The notes under the pieces are model-generated. The model made no database searches. It was not told the origin of the DNA and was given only the letters and a program-made list of their open reading frames with translations. Of a stretch of DNA of 64,000 bases, positions 47,050 to 56,144 are shown in pieces (positions within the stretch are counted from its first letter, which is position 1; each line of letters opens with the position of its first letter). Source of the stretch: Polynucleobacter sp. AP-Capit-er-40B-B4. GTDB lineage: Bacteria > Pseudomonadota > Gammaproteobacteria > Burkholderiales > Burkholderiaceae. The DNA lies in the NCBI RefSeq assembly GCF_018882245.1, contig NZ_JACVOV010000003.1, positions 200,145 through 264,144 of the forward strand, read 5' to 3'. The translations under genes and the position numbers were made by a program.

Positions 47050-48720
47050 TTAAATCTTTCTGAGCTCGCGACGCAGTATTTTGCCCACATTGGATTTAGG
47101 TAATTCATTTACGAAAATCACCTTTCGAGGTCGTTTATAGCTCGTGAGATGCTCTTTGCAATACTGCATTACGGCTGCCTCGGTAAGATGTCTGTCTGAG
47201 CGCACTGCATAAACCTTCACAATCTCACCTAATTTGCGGTGCGGCTCACCAATAACGGCGCACTCCTGAATGCCCGGCATTTGCACGATGACGTCCTCTA
47301 CGTCATTGGGAAATACTTTAAATCCCGCCACCACAATCATGTCTTTCTTGCGATCGACAATCTGCACATATCCCTCTGGAGTGATTAGACCGATATCGCC
47401 AGACTTAAAATAGCCGTCAGCAGTCATACAGCTGCGAGTTTCATCCGGCTTATTCCAGTAGCCCGCCATGACTTGCGGACCTTTAATACAGATCTCCCCT
47501 ACCGATCCCTGCGGCAAGACCACTTCATCATCATCGAGAATCACTACATCCGTTCCAGAAATAGGAGAGCCGATATGGCCTGTAAAACATTCTTCCAGTG
47601 GGCTGTTCACACAAACTACTGGCGAGGTTTCTGAAAGACCATAACCCTGAGCAATAGGTGAACCGGTAAGAGCCTGCCAATGATCTGCAGTCTTTTTATG
47701 TACAGCCATGCCGCCACCAATCGTTACTAATAAATTAGGCAGTTTCACTGACTTAAATTCAGGGCGGTGAATCAAGGCATGAAATAACGTATTCACACCA
47801 GGAAAGATATTGATATTGGGATGCTTGATCAGCATTTTGATAAAACCGGTGATGTCCCTGGGATTGGGCACCAGAATGAGCAAACCACCTTTTGCTAGTC
47901 CAAGCAATGCACATGCAGTCAAGGCGAATATGTGTGTCATTGGAAGCGCGCACAAAAAAACCAGCTGATCAGAAGCTTGCTTCTTTAACCCAGGATTAAG
48001 CCAAGCCTCAATCTGCATGACATTTGACAGAATATTTCGGTGCAGCAAAATTGCGCCCTTCGAAACCCCAGTTGTTCCGCCGGTATATTGCAAAAAGGCA
48101 ATGTCGTCCAAATCTATAGAAGGTTTTGCATAAGGCATGTGAGACCCAATGCGTAGTGCATCCTTCATTCTGATGTGCTTAAAATCCCAGGGTGGTACGA
48201 TTTTTTTGATGTGGCGAGCGACCCAATTAATTAGATGCCCTTTGAGACCCAGTAATTCTCCAGGGCTGCTAACAACGACAGTATTCACATATGATTGCGG
48301 CAAGATTTGCTCATAAGTGGATGCAAAATTTTCCATGAGCACTAGAACAGTAGCGCCGCTATCCTTTAATTGAGACTCTAACTCTCGTGATGTATATAGC
48401 GGGTTGATATTTACCACCGTATATCCGGCTCGTAGTGCCCCGAGCATCGCAACCACATACTCAATAACATTGGGATACATCAACGCTACACGCGCACCCT
48501 TTTCTAAATTAAGGCTTGCTAGATAGGATGCGAAATTTTTAGATAAGCGATTAATATCAGCATAGGTGAAAAAGCTGCCCATAGCCTCGATAGCCTTGCG
48601 CTTAGCAAAGCGATCAAAACACTCCTCTATAAAATCACTCAGCGATGCGTGACTTAAAGGCCCCAAATCATGGGGAACCCCCTCGGGATAATGTTTTAAC
48701 CAGGGTTTTATATCGCTCAC
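47050..48720 (-). CDS. fadD: long-chain-fatty-acid-CoA ligase
   Basis: This 556-residue adenylate-forming enzyme activates fatty acids via acyl-AMP. Motif order: LQYTGGTTGVSKGAILLH (P-loop), GYGLSETSPVV, GWFKSGDI-like GYFKSGDIGLITPEG, DRKKDMIVVAGFKVFPNDVE and the C-terminal lysine in LPKSNVGKILRREL. The signature is typical of FadD. A second paralogue with different motifs is at 53094. It is convergent with the dehydratase and 16 bp from the nucleosidase gene upstream. Confidence 0.9.
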   Translation of the reverse strand: MSDIKPWLKHYPEGVPHDLGPLSHASLSDFIEECFDRFAKRKAIEAMGSFFTYADINRLSKNFASYLASLNLEKGARVALMYPNVIEYVVAMLGALRAGYTVVNINPLYTSRELESQLKDSGATVLVLMENFASTYEQILPQSYVNTVVVSSPGELLGLKGHLINWVARHIKKIVPPWDFKHIRMKDALRIGSHMPYAKPSIDLDDIAFLQYTGGTTGVSKGAILLHRNILSNVMQIEAWLNPGLKKQASDQLVFLCALPMTHIFALTACALLGLAKGGLLILVPNPRDITGFIKMLIKHPNINIFPGVNTLFHALIHRPEFKSVKLPNLLVTIGGGMAVHKKTADHWQALTGSPIAQGYGLSETSPVVCVNSPLEECFTGHIGSPISGTDVVILDDDEVVLPQGSVGEICIKGPQVMAGYWNKPDETRSCMTADGYFKSGDIGLITPEGYVQIVDRKKDMIVVAGFKVFPNDVEDVIVQMPGIQECAVIGEPHRKLGEIVKVYAVRSDRHLTEAAVMQYCKEHLTSYKRPRKVIFVNELPKSNVGKILRRELRKI

Positions 48721-48736
48721 GGATACCCTTTACTAT

Positions 48737-49294
48737 TCAACGAATGATGGACTTCAACTTTTCTATAAATAATTCCTGACCATAATGTACTCTGTCACTC
48801 CAGTCAGCGCCAGATGACTCATTAGCATCGTCAGTAATATATTTAAAGGACTGCCAGGGAATGCGATGTTCATGTGCAACCGTAGCTATTGCAAACAACT
48901 CCATATCAACAACATCGACTCCTTGACTTAGCAACCAAGGGTCTTGGGCGGTCACAAAGCTATCGCCAGAGCCACACAAAAATTGCCCTGTAGAAAGGTA
49001 TTCTTGGGGTCGGATACAAAAAGGAGTGTTGCCACGCGGCGCCAAAGGTTCTGCATCCATGTCGCGCTGTATCACTTTGCCGATCTCCAATAGGCCATGT
49101 AGCTGGGGATTAATTTTTCCCACGGTTCCAAAATTGAAGATTTTTTTGGGAGAATACTGATGTATTGCTTTAATACTGGTCATTGCGGCATTAATTTTGC
49201 CAATCCCTGAGTACACAATTTCAACGCCACTTGGGAGTGCATCGCGCTTGAGCTCAGTCTCTAATGCGGTAATAATGAGTAGTTCTGTTTTCAT
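48737..49294 (-). CDS. phosphorylase-superfamily nucleosidase (MTA/SAH nucleosidase-like), short
   Basis: This 185-residue protein has the PNP/UDP-phosphorylase pattern: an N-terminal IITALETELKRDALP, the phosphate/purine segment FNFGTVGKINP, the MEL motif in VDVVDMELFAIATVAHEH and the catalytic Asp in YITDDANES. It is about 45 residues shorter than E. coli MTA/SAH nucleosidase, which is about 230. It is divergent from apt with a 11-bp gap; releasing adenine for Apt to salvage would be coherent. Confidence 0.75.
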   Translation of the reverse strand: MKTELLIITALETELKRDALPSGVEIVYSGIGKINAAMTSIKAIHQYSPKKIFNFGTVGKINPQLHGLLEIGKVIQRDMDAEPLAPRGNTPFCIRPQEYLSTGQFLCGSGDSFVTAQDPWLLSQGVDVVDMELFAIATVAHEHRIPWQSFKYITDDANESSGADWSDRVHYGQELFIEKLKSIIR

Positions 49295-49305
49295 ATTGGT
49301 TAGTA

Positions 49306-49824
49306 ATGAATTTATTAGATTATCTACCGGGAGTTCCTGATTTTCCTAAACCTGGTGTTCTTTTTAGGGATATCTCCCCTTTGCTCGCCAATCCAATCGC
49401 ATTTCAAGAGGCAATTGCACAGCTGCATGATTTGGCCCAGCAGTTTGACTACACTCATATCCTAGGCATTGAGTCGCGTGGCTTTATCTTTGGCTCCGCT
49501 CTGGCACACCATGCCCAAAAGGGATTGGCGCTGGCTAGAAAGCCCAACAAACTGCCCTTAGCAAGTCATCGTGAAAGCTACGGCTTGGAATATGGAAATG
49601 ATTCTTTAGAAATTCAGGAGTCCACCTTACCTAAAGGCGCCAAGGTATTGCTGTTGGACGATGTTCTAGCTACTGGCGGGACTTTGATTGCGGCAGATAA
49701 GCTCATTCGAAGCGCTGGTTTTGAAGTAGCTGGTGCAATGACCTTACTAGAAATTGCTTTTTTAAATGGCAATGCCTTATTGAGCCAAAATGGCATTAAC
49801 CATCAATCTCTATTAAAAAGCTAG
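49306..49824 (+). CDS. apt: adenine phosphoribosyltransferase
   Basis: This 172-residue enzyme converts adenine and PRPP to AMP. The PRPP motif is VLLLDDVLATGGTLIAA, with ESRGFIFGSALA for the purine site and the N-terminal PDFPKPGVLFRDISPLL. It is divergent from a purine nucleosidase, which makes a small adenine-recycling locus. Confidence 0.95.
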   Translation: MNLLDYLPGVPDFPKPGVLFRDISPLLANPIAFQEAIAQLHDLAQQFDYTHILGIESRGFIFGSALAHHAQKGLALARKPNKLPLASHRESYGLEYGNDSLEIQESTLPKGAKVLLLDDVLATGGTLIAADKLIRSAGFEVAGAMTLLEIAFLNGNALLSQNGINHQSLLKS

Positions 49825-50102
49825 ATTAGATTTTTAGCGCTTTTAACGATCTTCATAGCGCCCCAACCTACTGCCAAGACTTTGCTAGCGATCTTAGGCT
49901 TGTAGTGCGCAAGCGCCGCAAATGCGCTGGTCCAAAGTATGGGGTTGCTCTTGAGGAATTGAACTGCATCAATTCCTTTGTCTGCCCATGAGAGCGGCTT
50001 CTCCCAAGCTTCAAAATGTTCCGCAAAAGCTTTTCGCTCTCGACTAGCCTGAAGCATTAGTTCATGTTGACGATGCTCTAAGGCCTTTAGCTTGCCATTC
50101 AT
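49821..50102 (-). CDS. YqjK-like small protein
   Basis: This 93-residue protein starts with a short coiled coil (LKALEHRQHELMLQASRER) and has a hydrophobic patch near residues 50-65. It is last of three genes that together look like the enterobacterial yqjD-yqjE-yqjK set. It overlaps the upstream gene by 4 bp and its 3' end touches apt. Function is not established. Confidence 0.7.
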   Translation of the reverse strand: MNGKLKALEHRQHELMLQASRERKAFAEHFEAWEKPLSWADKGIDAVQFLKSNPILWTSAFAALAHYKPKIASKVLAVGWGAMKIVKSAKNLI

Positions 50103-50467
50103 TTTGAAAGCGCTTCGTGATCTTTTGCTAATTCTGTGATTGAGGCCTCAAACAATCTGGGCATCTTGCGCAGCGACTGAGAAATTAGGAAAGCCAAAAT
50201 CAGCCCGACCGATAAAAATGCTCCAGTTAACAAACCAAGAGCCATCATTCGATCGGTCTCCCAGCTATAGATCACAATCAGCAATGCCAACATGACCAAG
50301 CCAAAGAATAGAAAAAATAAGGCGCTAACAATCATGATTAACAGGCTAATGAATTTGCTTCTAGCAATTTGTACATCGAGCGATAAAAGCTCTAAACGCG
50401 TTTGGGCAATAGATGCTCCAGTAGAAGCAAGACCCTTGATAGAGGAAAGTAGGTTTTCTTGAGACAT
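50099..50467 (-). CDS. YqjE/phage-holin-type membrane protein
   Basis: This 122-residue protein has an amphipathic N-terminus and two strong membrane spans (about 36-62 and 75-100), the layout of the putative actinobacterial holin-X/YqjE family. It sits between a DUF883 gene and a YqjK-like gene. Despite the holin-like name, membership in this chromosomal stress-associated set argues against lysis. Confidence 0.75.
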   Translation of the reverse strand: MSQENLLSSIKGLASTGASIAQTRLELLSLDVQIARSKFISLLIMIVSALFFLFFGLVMLALLIVIYSWETDRMMALGLLTGAFLSVGLILAFLISQSLRKMPRLFEASITELAKDHEALSK

Positions 50468-50473
50468 AGGAAA

Positions 50474-50815
50474 TTAACGGCGTCCAATAAACAAACCAAT
50501 AAGCAAACCAAGGCCCGCCGCTACACCAACAGCCTCCCAGGGATTACGATGAACAAAATCATCCGCACCATCAGCGGCAATCTTTGCCTTATCCAGCAAC
50601 TTACCCTCAACACCCGAAAGACTCTCTTTGGCGCCAGCCAAAGTCTCCAGAGCTTTAGTGCGAATAGAGCTTATAGCTTCCCCTGGATGATCTTCAGTAG
50701 CCTTAATTAATGCCTCTGCATCAGCCATAAGAGATTTGAATTCTCCAATGAGACTTTCTGCACTAATGTGTTTGTCGTCATGCGTAACTGCATGATCAAG
50801 CTTCTTAGCGGTCAT
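50474..50815 (-). CDS. ElaB/YqjD/DUF883-type membrane-anchored protein
   Basis: This 113-residue protein has a long amphipathic helical region (GEFKSLMADAEALIKATEDH...) and a C-terminal tail anchor with glycine zipper, VGVAAGLGLLIGLFIGRR. YqjD and ElaB tether ribosomes to the inner membrane in stationary phase and are stress-induced in E. coli. It is first of the three-gene set and starts 6 bp before the YqjE-like gene. Confidence 0.85.
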   Translation of the reverse strand: MTAKKLDHAVTHDDKHISAESLIGEFKSLMADAEALIKATEDHPGEAISSIRTKALETLAGAKESLSGVEGKLLDKAKIAADGADDFVHRNPWEAVGVAAGLGLLIGLFIGRR

Positions 50816-50871
50816 ATAGGGATTCCTGATAGGTAAGGCTTAAATACAGATATGTCCTATTCTAAGCACTT

Positions 50872-51321
50872 CTAGTAGGATTTAAGCAATAAGATCGTCA
50901 TTCCGGCATTACCCTCCTTGAATCGCTTGAGATAGCGCTTTAATCCAGGGCGGCGCTTAAGCAATGCATGATATGCCTCACCTCCATAAGCAACATTTTC
51001 GCCAAAATGGAATTCTTCCACCCTATCTGAGTAGCGATTGTTTTCTAGTGCGTCGTGAATGGCCCATTTGATTCGACCACCCTCTCCGCTCGAGCCGTAA
51101 CCATGTATCAACACAATGGCCTTAATTCCGACCTCGAGAGATTTACGCAAATATTCCGTAAGCCTCTCTAGTGCCTCGTCTACATAGGGGCCATCTTGCT
51201 TGATATTGAGTTCAATCGTATCGGAACTTAAGATGGGCAAGGCAATAGATCCACAATGCGGACATTGATCAAACAATGCCCGCATATTCCCACAATCAGG
51301 ACATTCTGCGTTGTGTGCCAA
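50872..51321 (-). CDS. zinc-ribbon protein with Smr-like domain
   Basis: This 149-residue protein starts with a four-cysteine zinc ribbon (CPDCGN...CPHCGS, residues 7-24). Residues 36-115 resemble the Smr/MutS2 C-terminal domain: a strand in place of the LDLHG motif (IELNIKQDG), a helix, then IVLIHGYGSSGEGGRI (the HGxG core) and a closing helix. Smr domains bind or cut nucleic acid. The first Smr motif is altered, so activity is unclear. The C-terminal tail (LKRYLKRFKEGNAG) is basic. Confidence 0.65.
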   Translation of the reverse strand: MAHNAECPDCGNMRALFDQCPHCGSIALPILSSDTIELNIKQDGPYVDEALERLTEYLRKSLEVGIKAIVLIHGYGSSGEGGRIKWAIHDALENNRYSDRVEEFHFGENVAYGGEAYHALLKRRPGLKRYLKRFKEGNAGMTILLLKSY

Positions 51322-51345
51322 TTTAGATCGAATGAACTGAACTCC

Positions 51346-51645
51346 TTAGGAGCAGTACTTCCCCTCCAAACTTCTTACATCTGATGATTTATCGTCAACC
51401 ATCAAATTGAGAGTTTTCTGTGCAATATCCCGATTTTCAGGTGTCTTTAGGCTTGTATTTATTAATGTAGAGACATCCTTACGTATGGACGTATTGCCAT
51501 AGCGCAGGCCTTTCAGTGTAGATACCGCTTCAGCAGATATCTTGCACTGCTGATTTACCAACTCAGAAGAATCCGACGGCTTTGTATTTGCATAAGCAAA
51601 CGCAGCAACGGAGATTGATACGGCTGCTAATAGAGTCTTTTTCAT
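51346..51645 (-). CDS. small secreted protein of unknown function
   Basis: This 99-residue protein has a clear signal peptide (MKKTLLAAVSISVAAFAYA) and a mature part of about 80 residues with two cysteines (QQCKIS and the last residues YCS) that may form a disulfide. I recognise no family. It starts 1 nt before the end of the HTH gene on the same strand, so the two may be co-expressed. Confidence 0.6.
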   Translation of the reverse strand: MKKTLLAAVSISVAAFAYANTKPSDSSELVNQQCKISAEAVSTLKGLRYGNTSIRKDVSTLINTSLKTPENRDIAQKTLNLMVDDKSSDVRSLEGKYCS

Positions 51646-51646
51646 C

Positions 51647-51826
51647 TTAGTTCCTTATTTTGTGACCACATGTTGGACAACAACCCACTTCTTTCGCTCT
51701 GGTCTTTTTAAGAGCGGCATACACACTGGATTCAGAAATCTCCATCTTTCTAGCTGCTTGAGCAGCAGTCAGCCCCTTGCTCACCCACTCCAAGGCTTGA
51801 TGTGTTTTTGGTATTTGTCTCTTCAT
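51647..51826 (-). CDS. 59-residue helix-turn-helix protein with C-terminal zinc-ribbon half
   Basis: The helix-turn-helix is WVSKGLTAAQAARKMEISESSVYAALKK, recognisable by the AAQAARKMEISESSVYA core. The tail holds CCPTCGHK, half of a zinc ribbon, which could dimerise or bind metal. The frame is open up to 51904, but GGGAG lies 5 nt before ATG 51826, so I start there. Three tandem 8-bp repeats lie just upstream and probably are its operator. Confidence 0.6.
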   Translation of the reverse strand: MKRQIPKTHQALEWVSKGLTAAQAARKMEISESSVYAALKKTRAKEVGCCPTCGHKIRN

Positions 51827-51852
51827 TTCATCTCCCAGTTCCATCACTATAT

Positions 51853-51879
51853 CACAACTTGTGAACTTGTGAAGTTGTG
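51853..51879. promoter_or_regulatory. tandem 8-bp repeats with inverted half-site, operator-like
   Basis: Two copies of AACTTGTG (51856-51863, 51864-51871) are followed by AAGTTGTG (51872-51879). The first copy is part of the near-palindrome CACAACTTGTG (51853-51863). They lie 27-53 bp upstream of the HTH gene start on its strand side, next to TATAGT-like -10 sequence, an arrangement typical of an autoregulatory operator. Confidence 0.55.
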
Positions 51880-52051
51880 AATTAGAATAAATCAGTAGTG
51901 ACATACCCTAATAAGATGCGCTAAAAATCAGTGTTTTTAGGAATGTTGGCAAGAACCCTTATAGGTTGCTTTGGTGTTATAAATACTGAATAAATAAGAA
52001 CTGGGGCTTATAAAGATTGTCTTAAAGCACCCTACAAACAGGAGAAGATCT

Positions 52052-53044
52052 ATGTCTTTACGCTTTGCGCCCAAAAAAGGCTTGTTGACTGTTTTTGCAG
52101 CCCTCGTTATGACTACAACGCCATCGGTTTTTGCTCAAACATCATCCGCTTGGCCAACTAAACCTATTAAGATTATTGTTGGCTACTCCGCTGGTGGCGC
52201 TACCGATGTTTTAACGCGCTTAGTATCAGTCAGCATGGGCAATACTCTTGGCCAGTCTATTTTGGTTGAAAATAAGCCTGGGGCTAATAGCAACGTTGGC
52301 GCTGAATTGGTGGCGCGCGCTCCTGCGGATGGCTATACCCTCTACGCATTTTCAATTGCAAATACTATTAACGCTACGCTCTATCCGAACTTGAGCTACG
52401 ACCCAATTAAAGATTTTGAGCCAATTGGTATGATTGCCAAGATTCCAAATATTTTGGTGGTAAATCCAAATCTTCCCGTAAAAACAGTTGCAGACTATGT
52501 ACGCTATGCCAAGAGCTCTAAAGACGGCGTCACTTTTGCATCTTCTGGTAGCGGCTCATCTATTCACCTCTCCGGCGAAATGTTTAAGATGCAAGCCAAA
52601 ATTCAGATGCTACATATTCCCTACAAAGGTAGCGCTCCCGCGGTCACTGATTTACTCGGCGGTCAAGTAGAGTCTATGTTTGATAACGCTCCATCTGCTT
52701 TACCTCACATCAAAGCCGGAAAGCTCCGTCCAATTGCAGTTACCAGTGCTCAACGCTCACTATTTTTGCCAGATGTACCAACCATTGCAGAATCAGGCTA
52801 TCCAGGATTTGACGTGCAATCATGGTTTGCATTAGTTGCTCCAGCAGGAACACCAAAGCCGATCATTGCGCAATTGAATTCCGCTTTAAACAAGGCATTA
52901 AATTCACCTGAAGTTCGTCAGCGCATGCAAGAGTTAGCCGCCACACCTGATCCTGGCTCACCAGAAAAAATGGCAGCATTTGAGGCATCGGAAGTGAAAC
53001 GCTGGCGTGAAGTGGTGAAAGAATCTGGCGCTAAAGCCGAATAA
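52052..53044 (+). CDS. Bug-family tripartite tricarboxylate transporter substrate-binding protein
   Basis: This 330-residue periplasmic protein has a signal peptide (cleaved near SVFAQTS) and the Bug/TctC signature WPTKPIKIIVGYSAGGATDVLTRL, followed by VENKPGANSNVGAELVARAPADGYTL (piece VENKPGANSNVG) and LSGEMFKMQAKI, HIPYKGSAPA, DLLGGQ. Bug proteins bind carboxylates, amides or nicotinate. No TctA/TctB membrane genes are near. It leads a catabolic-looking operon whose next gene is an acyl-CoA ligase. Confidence 0.9.
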   Translation: MSLRFAPKKGLLTVFAALVMTTTPSVFAQTSSAWPTKPIKIIVGYSAGGATDVLTRLVSVSMGNTLGQSILVENKPGANSNVGAELVARAPADGYTLYAFSIANTINATLYPNLSYDPIKDFEPIGMIAKIPNILVVNPNLPVKTVADYVRYAKSSKDGVTFASSGSGSSIHLSGEMFKMQAKIQMLHIPYKGSAPAVTDLLGGQVESMFDNAPSALPHIKAGKLRPIAVTSAQRSLFLPDVPTIAESGYPGFDVQSWFALVAPAGTPKPIIAQLNSALNKALNSPEVRQRMQELAATPDPGSPEKMAAFEASEVKRWREVVKESGAKAE

Positions 53045-53093
53045 GAACACCCTCAGCCCTTCGAAAATCGTCTTTGTGAAGCTGACTTAATTT

Positions 53094-54602
53094 ATGTATC
53101 CGATTGATTTTTTCTGGAGGGCTGTGCAGCGCTGGCCCGATCGTATTGCCATTGACACGCCTGCGGGCCCCATTCATTACGCCACGCTAGCCGCTCGAGT
53201 GAAGGCTTTGGCTGCTGGTCTTTCTGCATTAGATCCAACTCTGCAAAGTCGTGTTGCCATATGTGCAGGTAATAGCGCTGATCACATCACTGCTTTGCTT
53301 GCCATCTTGGCTTGCGGCAAAGTGTGGGTGCCTTTAAATCCAAAAAGTACCCACCCTGAAATTGCGCGCATCATCAATATCACAGAGCCAACTATTGTGA
53401 TCTTAGATGCTACTAATAAAGAATTACTCAAGGGCGCGCCAGGTGCCTGGGTATACACAGGCGCAGACTCTGATACTTCAGCTAGAAGTATGGATGAGCT
53501 TATCCATTTACACATGGATGCTCCACAGCCTTCATTTGAATTGCCTCAAGATGCTATTCAGGCGATTAAATTTACAGGCGGCACTACAGGCGCACCTAAG
53601 GGTGTCATGCAACCCTATCGTGCATGGATGGCCAATATTAGCAATCAAATTCAGGTATGGGGATTTGATGAGCATGAGCGTTATGTTGTAGCTGCTCCGA
53701 TTACGCATGGCACATCCACTTACATTGTTCCCATTCTGGCCCAGGGTGGCTGTCACGTTATCTTAGATGGGGCTGGCGCAGAGGTGGTGAGATCTGCATT
53801 CCGTGACCGCAGGGGCACTGTCTGCTTCATGCCGCCAACCCTGGTTTATATGCTTATGGCCCTGCCTAATGTATCCAGAAATGATTTTCCAAAACTGCGC
53901 AGACTCATTTATGGCGGCGCTCCAATGCCTCCTGAACAAGTTCGTAAGGTGCGAGATTTCTTTGGGCCCGTTTTAGGAACTACCTATGGTCAAACTGAAG
54001 CGCCACAAATTTTAACGGTCATGCGTCCAGAGGATTTTGAAGATCCTAATAATTGGGCGGCCGTCGGTAGACCGACATGGTTTAGCGATGTTGCGATCAT
54101 GTCCCCCGAAGGAAAGATTTTACCTATCGGCGAAATCGGTGAGGTCGTAGCTCGTGGTGACCTACTGATGAATGGGTACTGGCGTATGCCTGAAAAGACC
54201 GCTGAAACAATTATCGACGGCTGGTTACATACTGGCGATCGTGGCTTAATTGATGAACGTGGATTTTTATATCTTAAAGATCGTCTCAAAGATATCGTCA
54301 TTACTGGTGGCTTTAATGTATATCCAGTCGACGTTGAAAATGCCTTAAGTCAGCACCCCGCAGTTCATGAATGCCTGGTCTTTGGTCTTCCTGACGAAAA
54401 GTGGGGAGAAACTGTTCAAGCTGCTGTGCAGTTACATCCCGGACAAAAGACTGACGAAGCAGAACTCATTGCATTTGTACGCAACTTACTGGGCCCTGTG
54501 CAAACTCCAAAACACATACACTTTTATGAGAGCTTGCCTCGCTCCAATGTAGGCAAGCTACTGAAGAGCGCTGTCATTCAAAAACTTCAAGCGCCTGTCT
54601 AA
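53094..54602 (+). CDS. acyl-CoA ligase (AMP-forming)
   Basis: This 502-residue adenylate-forming enzyme has AIKFTGGTTGAPKGVMQPY (P-loop), TTYGQTEAPQI, GWLHTGDRGLIDERGFLYLKDRLKDIVITGG (piece GWLHTGDRG and KDRLKDIVITGG) and the C-terminal lysine in LPRSNVGKLLKSAV. The acid substrate is unknown; the operon partners (Bug binding protein, citryl-CoA-lyase-like protein, two SDRs) suggest a hydroxy- or keto-carboxylate. Confidence 0.88.
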   Translation: MYPIDFFWRAVQRWPDRIAIDTPAGPIHYATLAARVKALAAGLSALDPTLQSRVAICAGNSADHITALLAILACGKVWVPLNPKSTHPEIARIINITEPTIVILDATNKELLKGAPGAWVYTGADSDTSARSMDELIHLHMDAPQPSFELPQDAIQAIKFTGGTTGAPKGVMQPYRAWMANISNQIQVWGFDEHERYVVAAPITHGTSTYIVPILAQGGCHVILDGAGAEVVRSAFRDRRGTVCFMPPTLVYMLMALPNVSRNDFPKLRRLIYGGAPMPPEQVRKVRDFFGPVLGTTYGQTEAPQILTVMRPEDFEDPNNWAAVGRPTWFSDVAIMSPEGKILPIGEIGEVVARGDLLMNGYWRMPEKTAETIIDGWLHTGDRGLIDERGFLYLKDRLKDIVITGGFNVYPVDVENALSQHPAVHECLVFGLPDEKWGETVQAAVQLHPGQKTDEAELIAFVRNLLGPVQTPKHIHFYESLPRSNVGKLLKSAVIQKLQAPV

Positions 54603-54624
54603 TTAAAATTTAGAAATTATTTCT

Positions 54625-55404
54625 ATGACTACTAAAAAAACACCCGTTACCAGCCTTTGTACACACACCCTTACCAGTCTTCACTACCGTGATGCAGATC
54701 TAGTAAAAGACTTAATGGGCAAAAAGACTTTTACCGAAGTGATGTTGATGCAAATTCTGGGTAGAGAGCCTCGCGCTGTAGATATTCGCATTACAGATGT
54801 AGTACTGATAGTGTTGATGGAACATGGCTTAACGCCAAGCGCAATTGCCACACGCCTTATCTATATGAGCGCCCCTGAAAATCTACAAGGCGCAGTATCA
54901 GCTGGTCTACTCGCAGTAGGCAGCTCATTTATCGGCACAATGGAAAATTGCTCCGCCTTATTAGATCGCATCATTGCTGCAAATGATCAATACGCCGAAG
55001 CTTTATTGATTGCCCAACACTACAAGAGCATCAAGGGGGCCGTTCCTGGCTTTGGTCATCACCTTCACAAACCAGTTGACCCGAGAGCTTACAAACTTCT
55101 AGAGATGGGTCGCGCTGAGAAAGAACTTAAAGGCGACCATATTCGTGCTTTAGAGACTCTATCTAAGGCGGTTGATGAGGTTGCCGGTCGTCAAATCACT
55201 ATTAATGCAACTGGTGCGGTTGCTGCCCTCCTGGGCGAGATAGGCATACCCACAGCAGTAATGCGTGGCTTTGCCGTAATCTCACGCTCTGCAGGCCTGG
55301 TGGCACACATTGTTGAAGAACAACAAAGCCCCTCCGGCCGCTTCATTTGGGATACCGTCGAGCACGCCATTCCATTTGTGGATGGCACCAATAAGATAGG
55401 CTAA
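54625..55404 (+). CDS. citryl-CoA lyase-like protein (citrate-synthase fold)
   Basis: This 259-residue protein is a short citrate-synthase-superfamily member. The catalytic region GAVPGFGHHLHKPVDPRAYKLLEM (core GFGHHLHKPVDPRA) retains the histidine used in citrate synthase; HGLTPSAIATRL holds another. Full citrate synthases are about 430 residues. This length matches citryl-CoA lyases, which split citryl-CoA to acetyl-CoA and oxaloacetate. Placed 22 bp behind an acyl-CoA ligase, it may cleave a 3-hydroxyacyl-CoA formed by that ligase. Confidence 0.75.
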   Translation: MTTKKTPVTSLCTHTLTSLHYRDADLVKDLMGKKTFTEVMLMQILGREPRAVDIRITDVVLIVLMEHGLTPSAIATRLIYMSAPENLQGAVSAGLLAVGSSFIGTMENCSALLDRIIAANDQYAEALLIAQHYKSIKGAVPGFGHHLHKPVDPRAYKLLEMGRAEKELKGDHIRALETLSKAVDEVAGRQITINATGAVAALLGEIGIPTAVMRGFAVISRSAGLVAHIVEEQQSPSGRFIWDTVEHAIPFVDGTNKIG

Positions 55405-55406
55405 AC

Positions 55407-56132
55407 ATGAGCGCTAGAGAATGTGTCTTAGTTACTGGCGCTAGCCGTGGCATTGGCCGTGCAATATCCGAAAGGCTGATTGCTGATGGCATGCATGTTA
55501 TTAACTTTGATAAAGCAGCGCCAGAAAATATTGCTGAAAACGAAACCTTTGTTCAAGTAGATGTATCAGACGAAAAAGTTTTACGCGCTGCATTAGCAGA
55601 CGTAACATCCAAATTTAAGATTATTCGCTTAGTTAACAACGCAGGCATTGTTCGCCCTGCCACTATTGAGAAAACCACTATCGCTGATTTTCAGGCGGTG
55701 ATGAATGTGAATGTCGCTGCTGCCATCATCTGTGTACAAGCCCTACTTCCCACCATGAAGTCTGCTCACTTTGGCCGTATTGTGAATATCGCCAGTCGCG
55801 CCGCCCTAGGTAAAGAAGAGCGTATTGCTTATGCAACCTCTAAAGCAGGATTGTTGGGCCTGACTCGAACGCTCGCTTTAGAGCTTGCTGCTGATGGCAT
55901 TACCGTAAATGCGATTGGACCTGGCCCGATTGCTACAGAACTTTTTCAAAGCGCCAATCCTCCAGATGCGCCAGCTACACAGCGCATTCTAGATGGCGTA
56001 CCGCTAGGTCGTATTGGTCAACCAGAGGAGGTAGCTCACATAGCTGCTTCATTACTTGATCAACGCGCTGGTTTTACTACTGGTCAAGTAGTTTATGTTT
56101 GCGGCGGTATGACGGTAGGCCTTAGTCAGTAA
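55407..56132 (+). CDS. short-chain dehydrogenase/reductase
   Basis: This 241-residue SDR has TGASRGIGRAISERL, NNAGIVRPA, and the active site in ISRAALG (Ser) with YATSKAG (YxxxK). It resembles FabG-type reductases. It starts 2 bp after the lyase stop and sits in the same operon as another SDR, so two successive hydroxyl/keto oxidations of one substrate are plausible. Confidence 0.88.
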   Translation: MSARECVLVTGASRGIGRAISERLIADGMHVINFDKAAPENIAENETFVQVDVSDEKVLRAALADVTSKFKIIRLVNNAGIVRPATIEKTTIADFQAVMNVNVAAAIICVQALLPTMKSAHFGRIVNIASRAALGKEERIAYATSKAGLLGLTRTLALELAADGITVNAIGPGPIATELFQSANPPDAPATQRILDGVPLGRIGQPEEVAHIAASLLDQRAGFTTGQVVYVCGGMTVGLSQ

Positions 56133-56144
56133 AAGCGTCAGAAA

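Noticed and set aside
50099..50467. phage lysis holin suggested by domain name
   Set aside because: It belongs to a chromosomal yqjDEK-like set with no endolysin or phage genes nearby.
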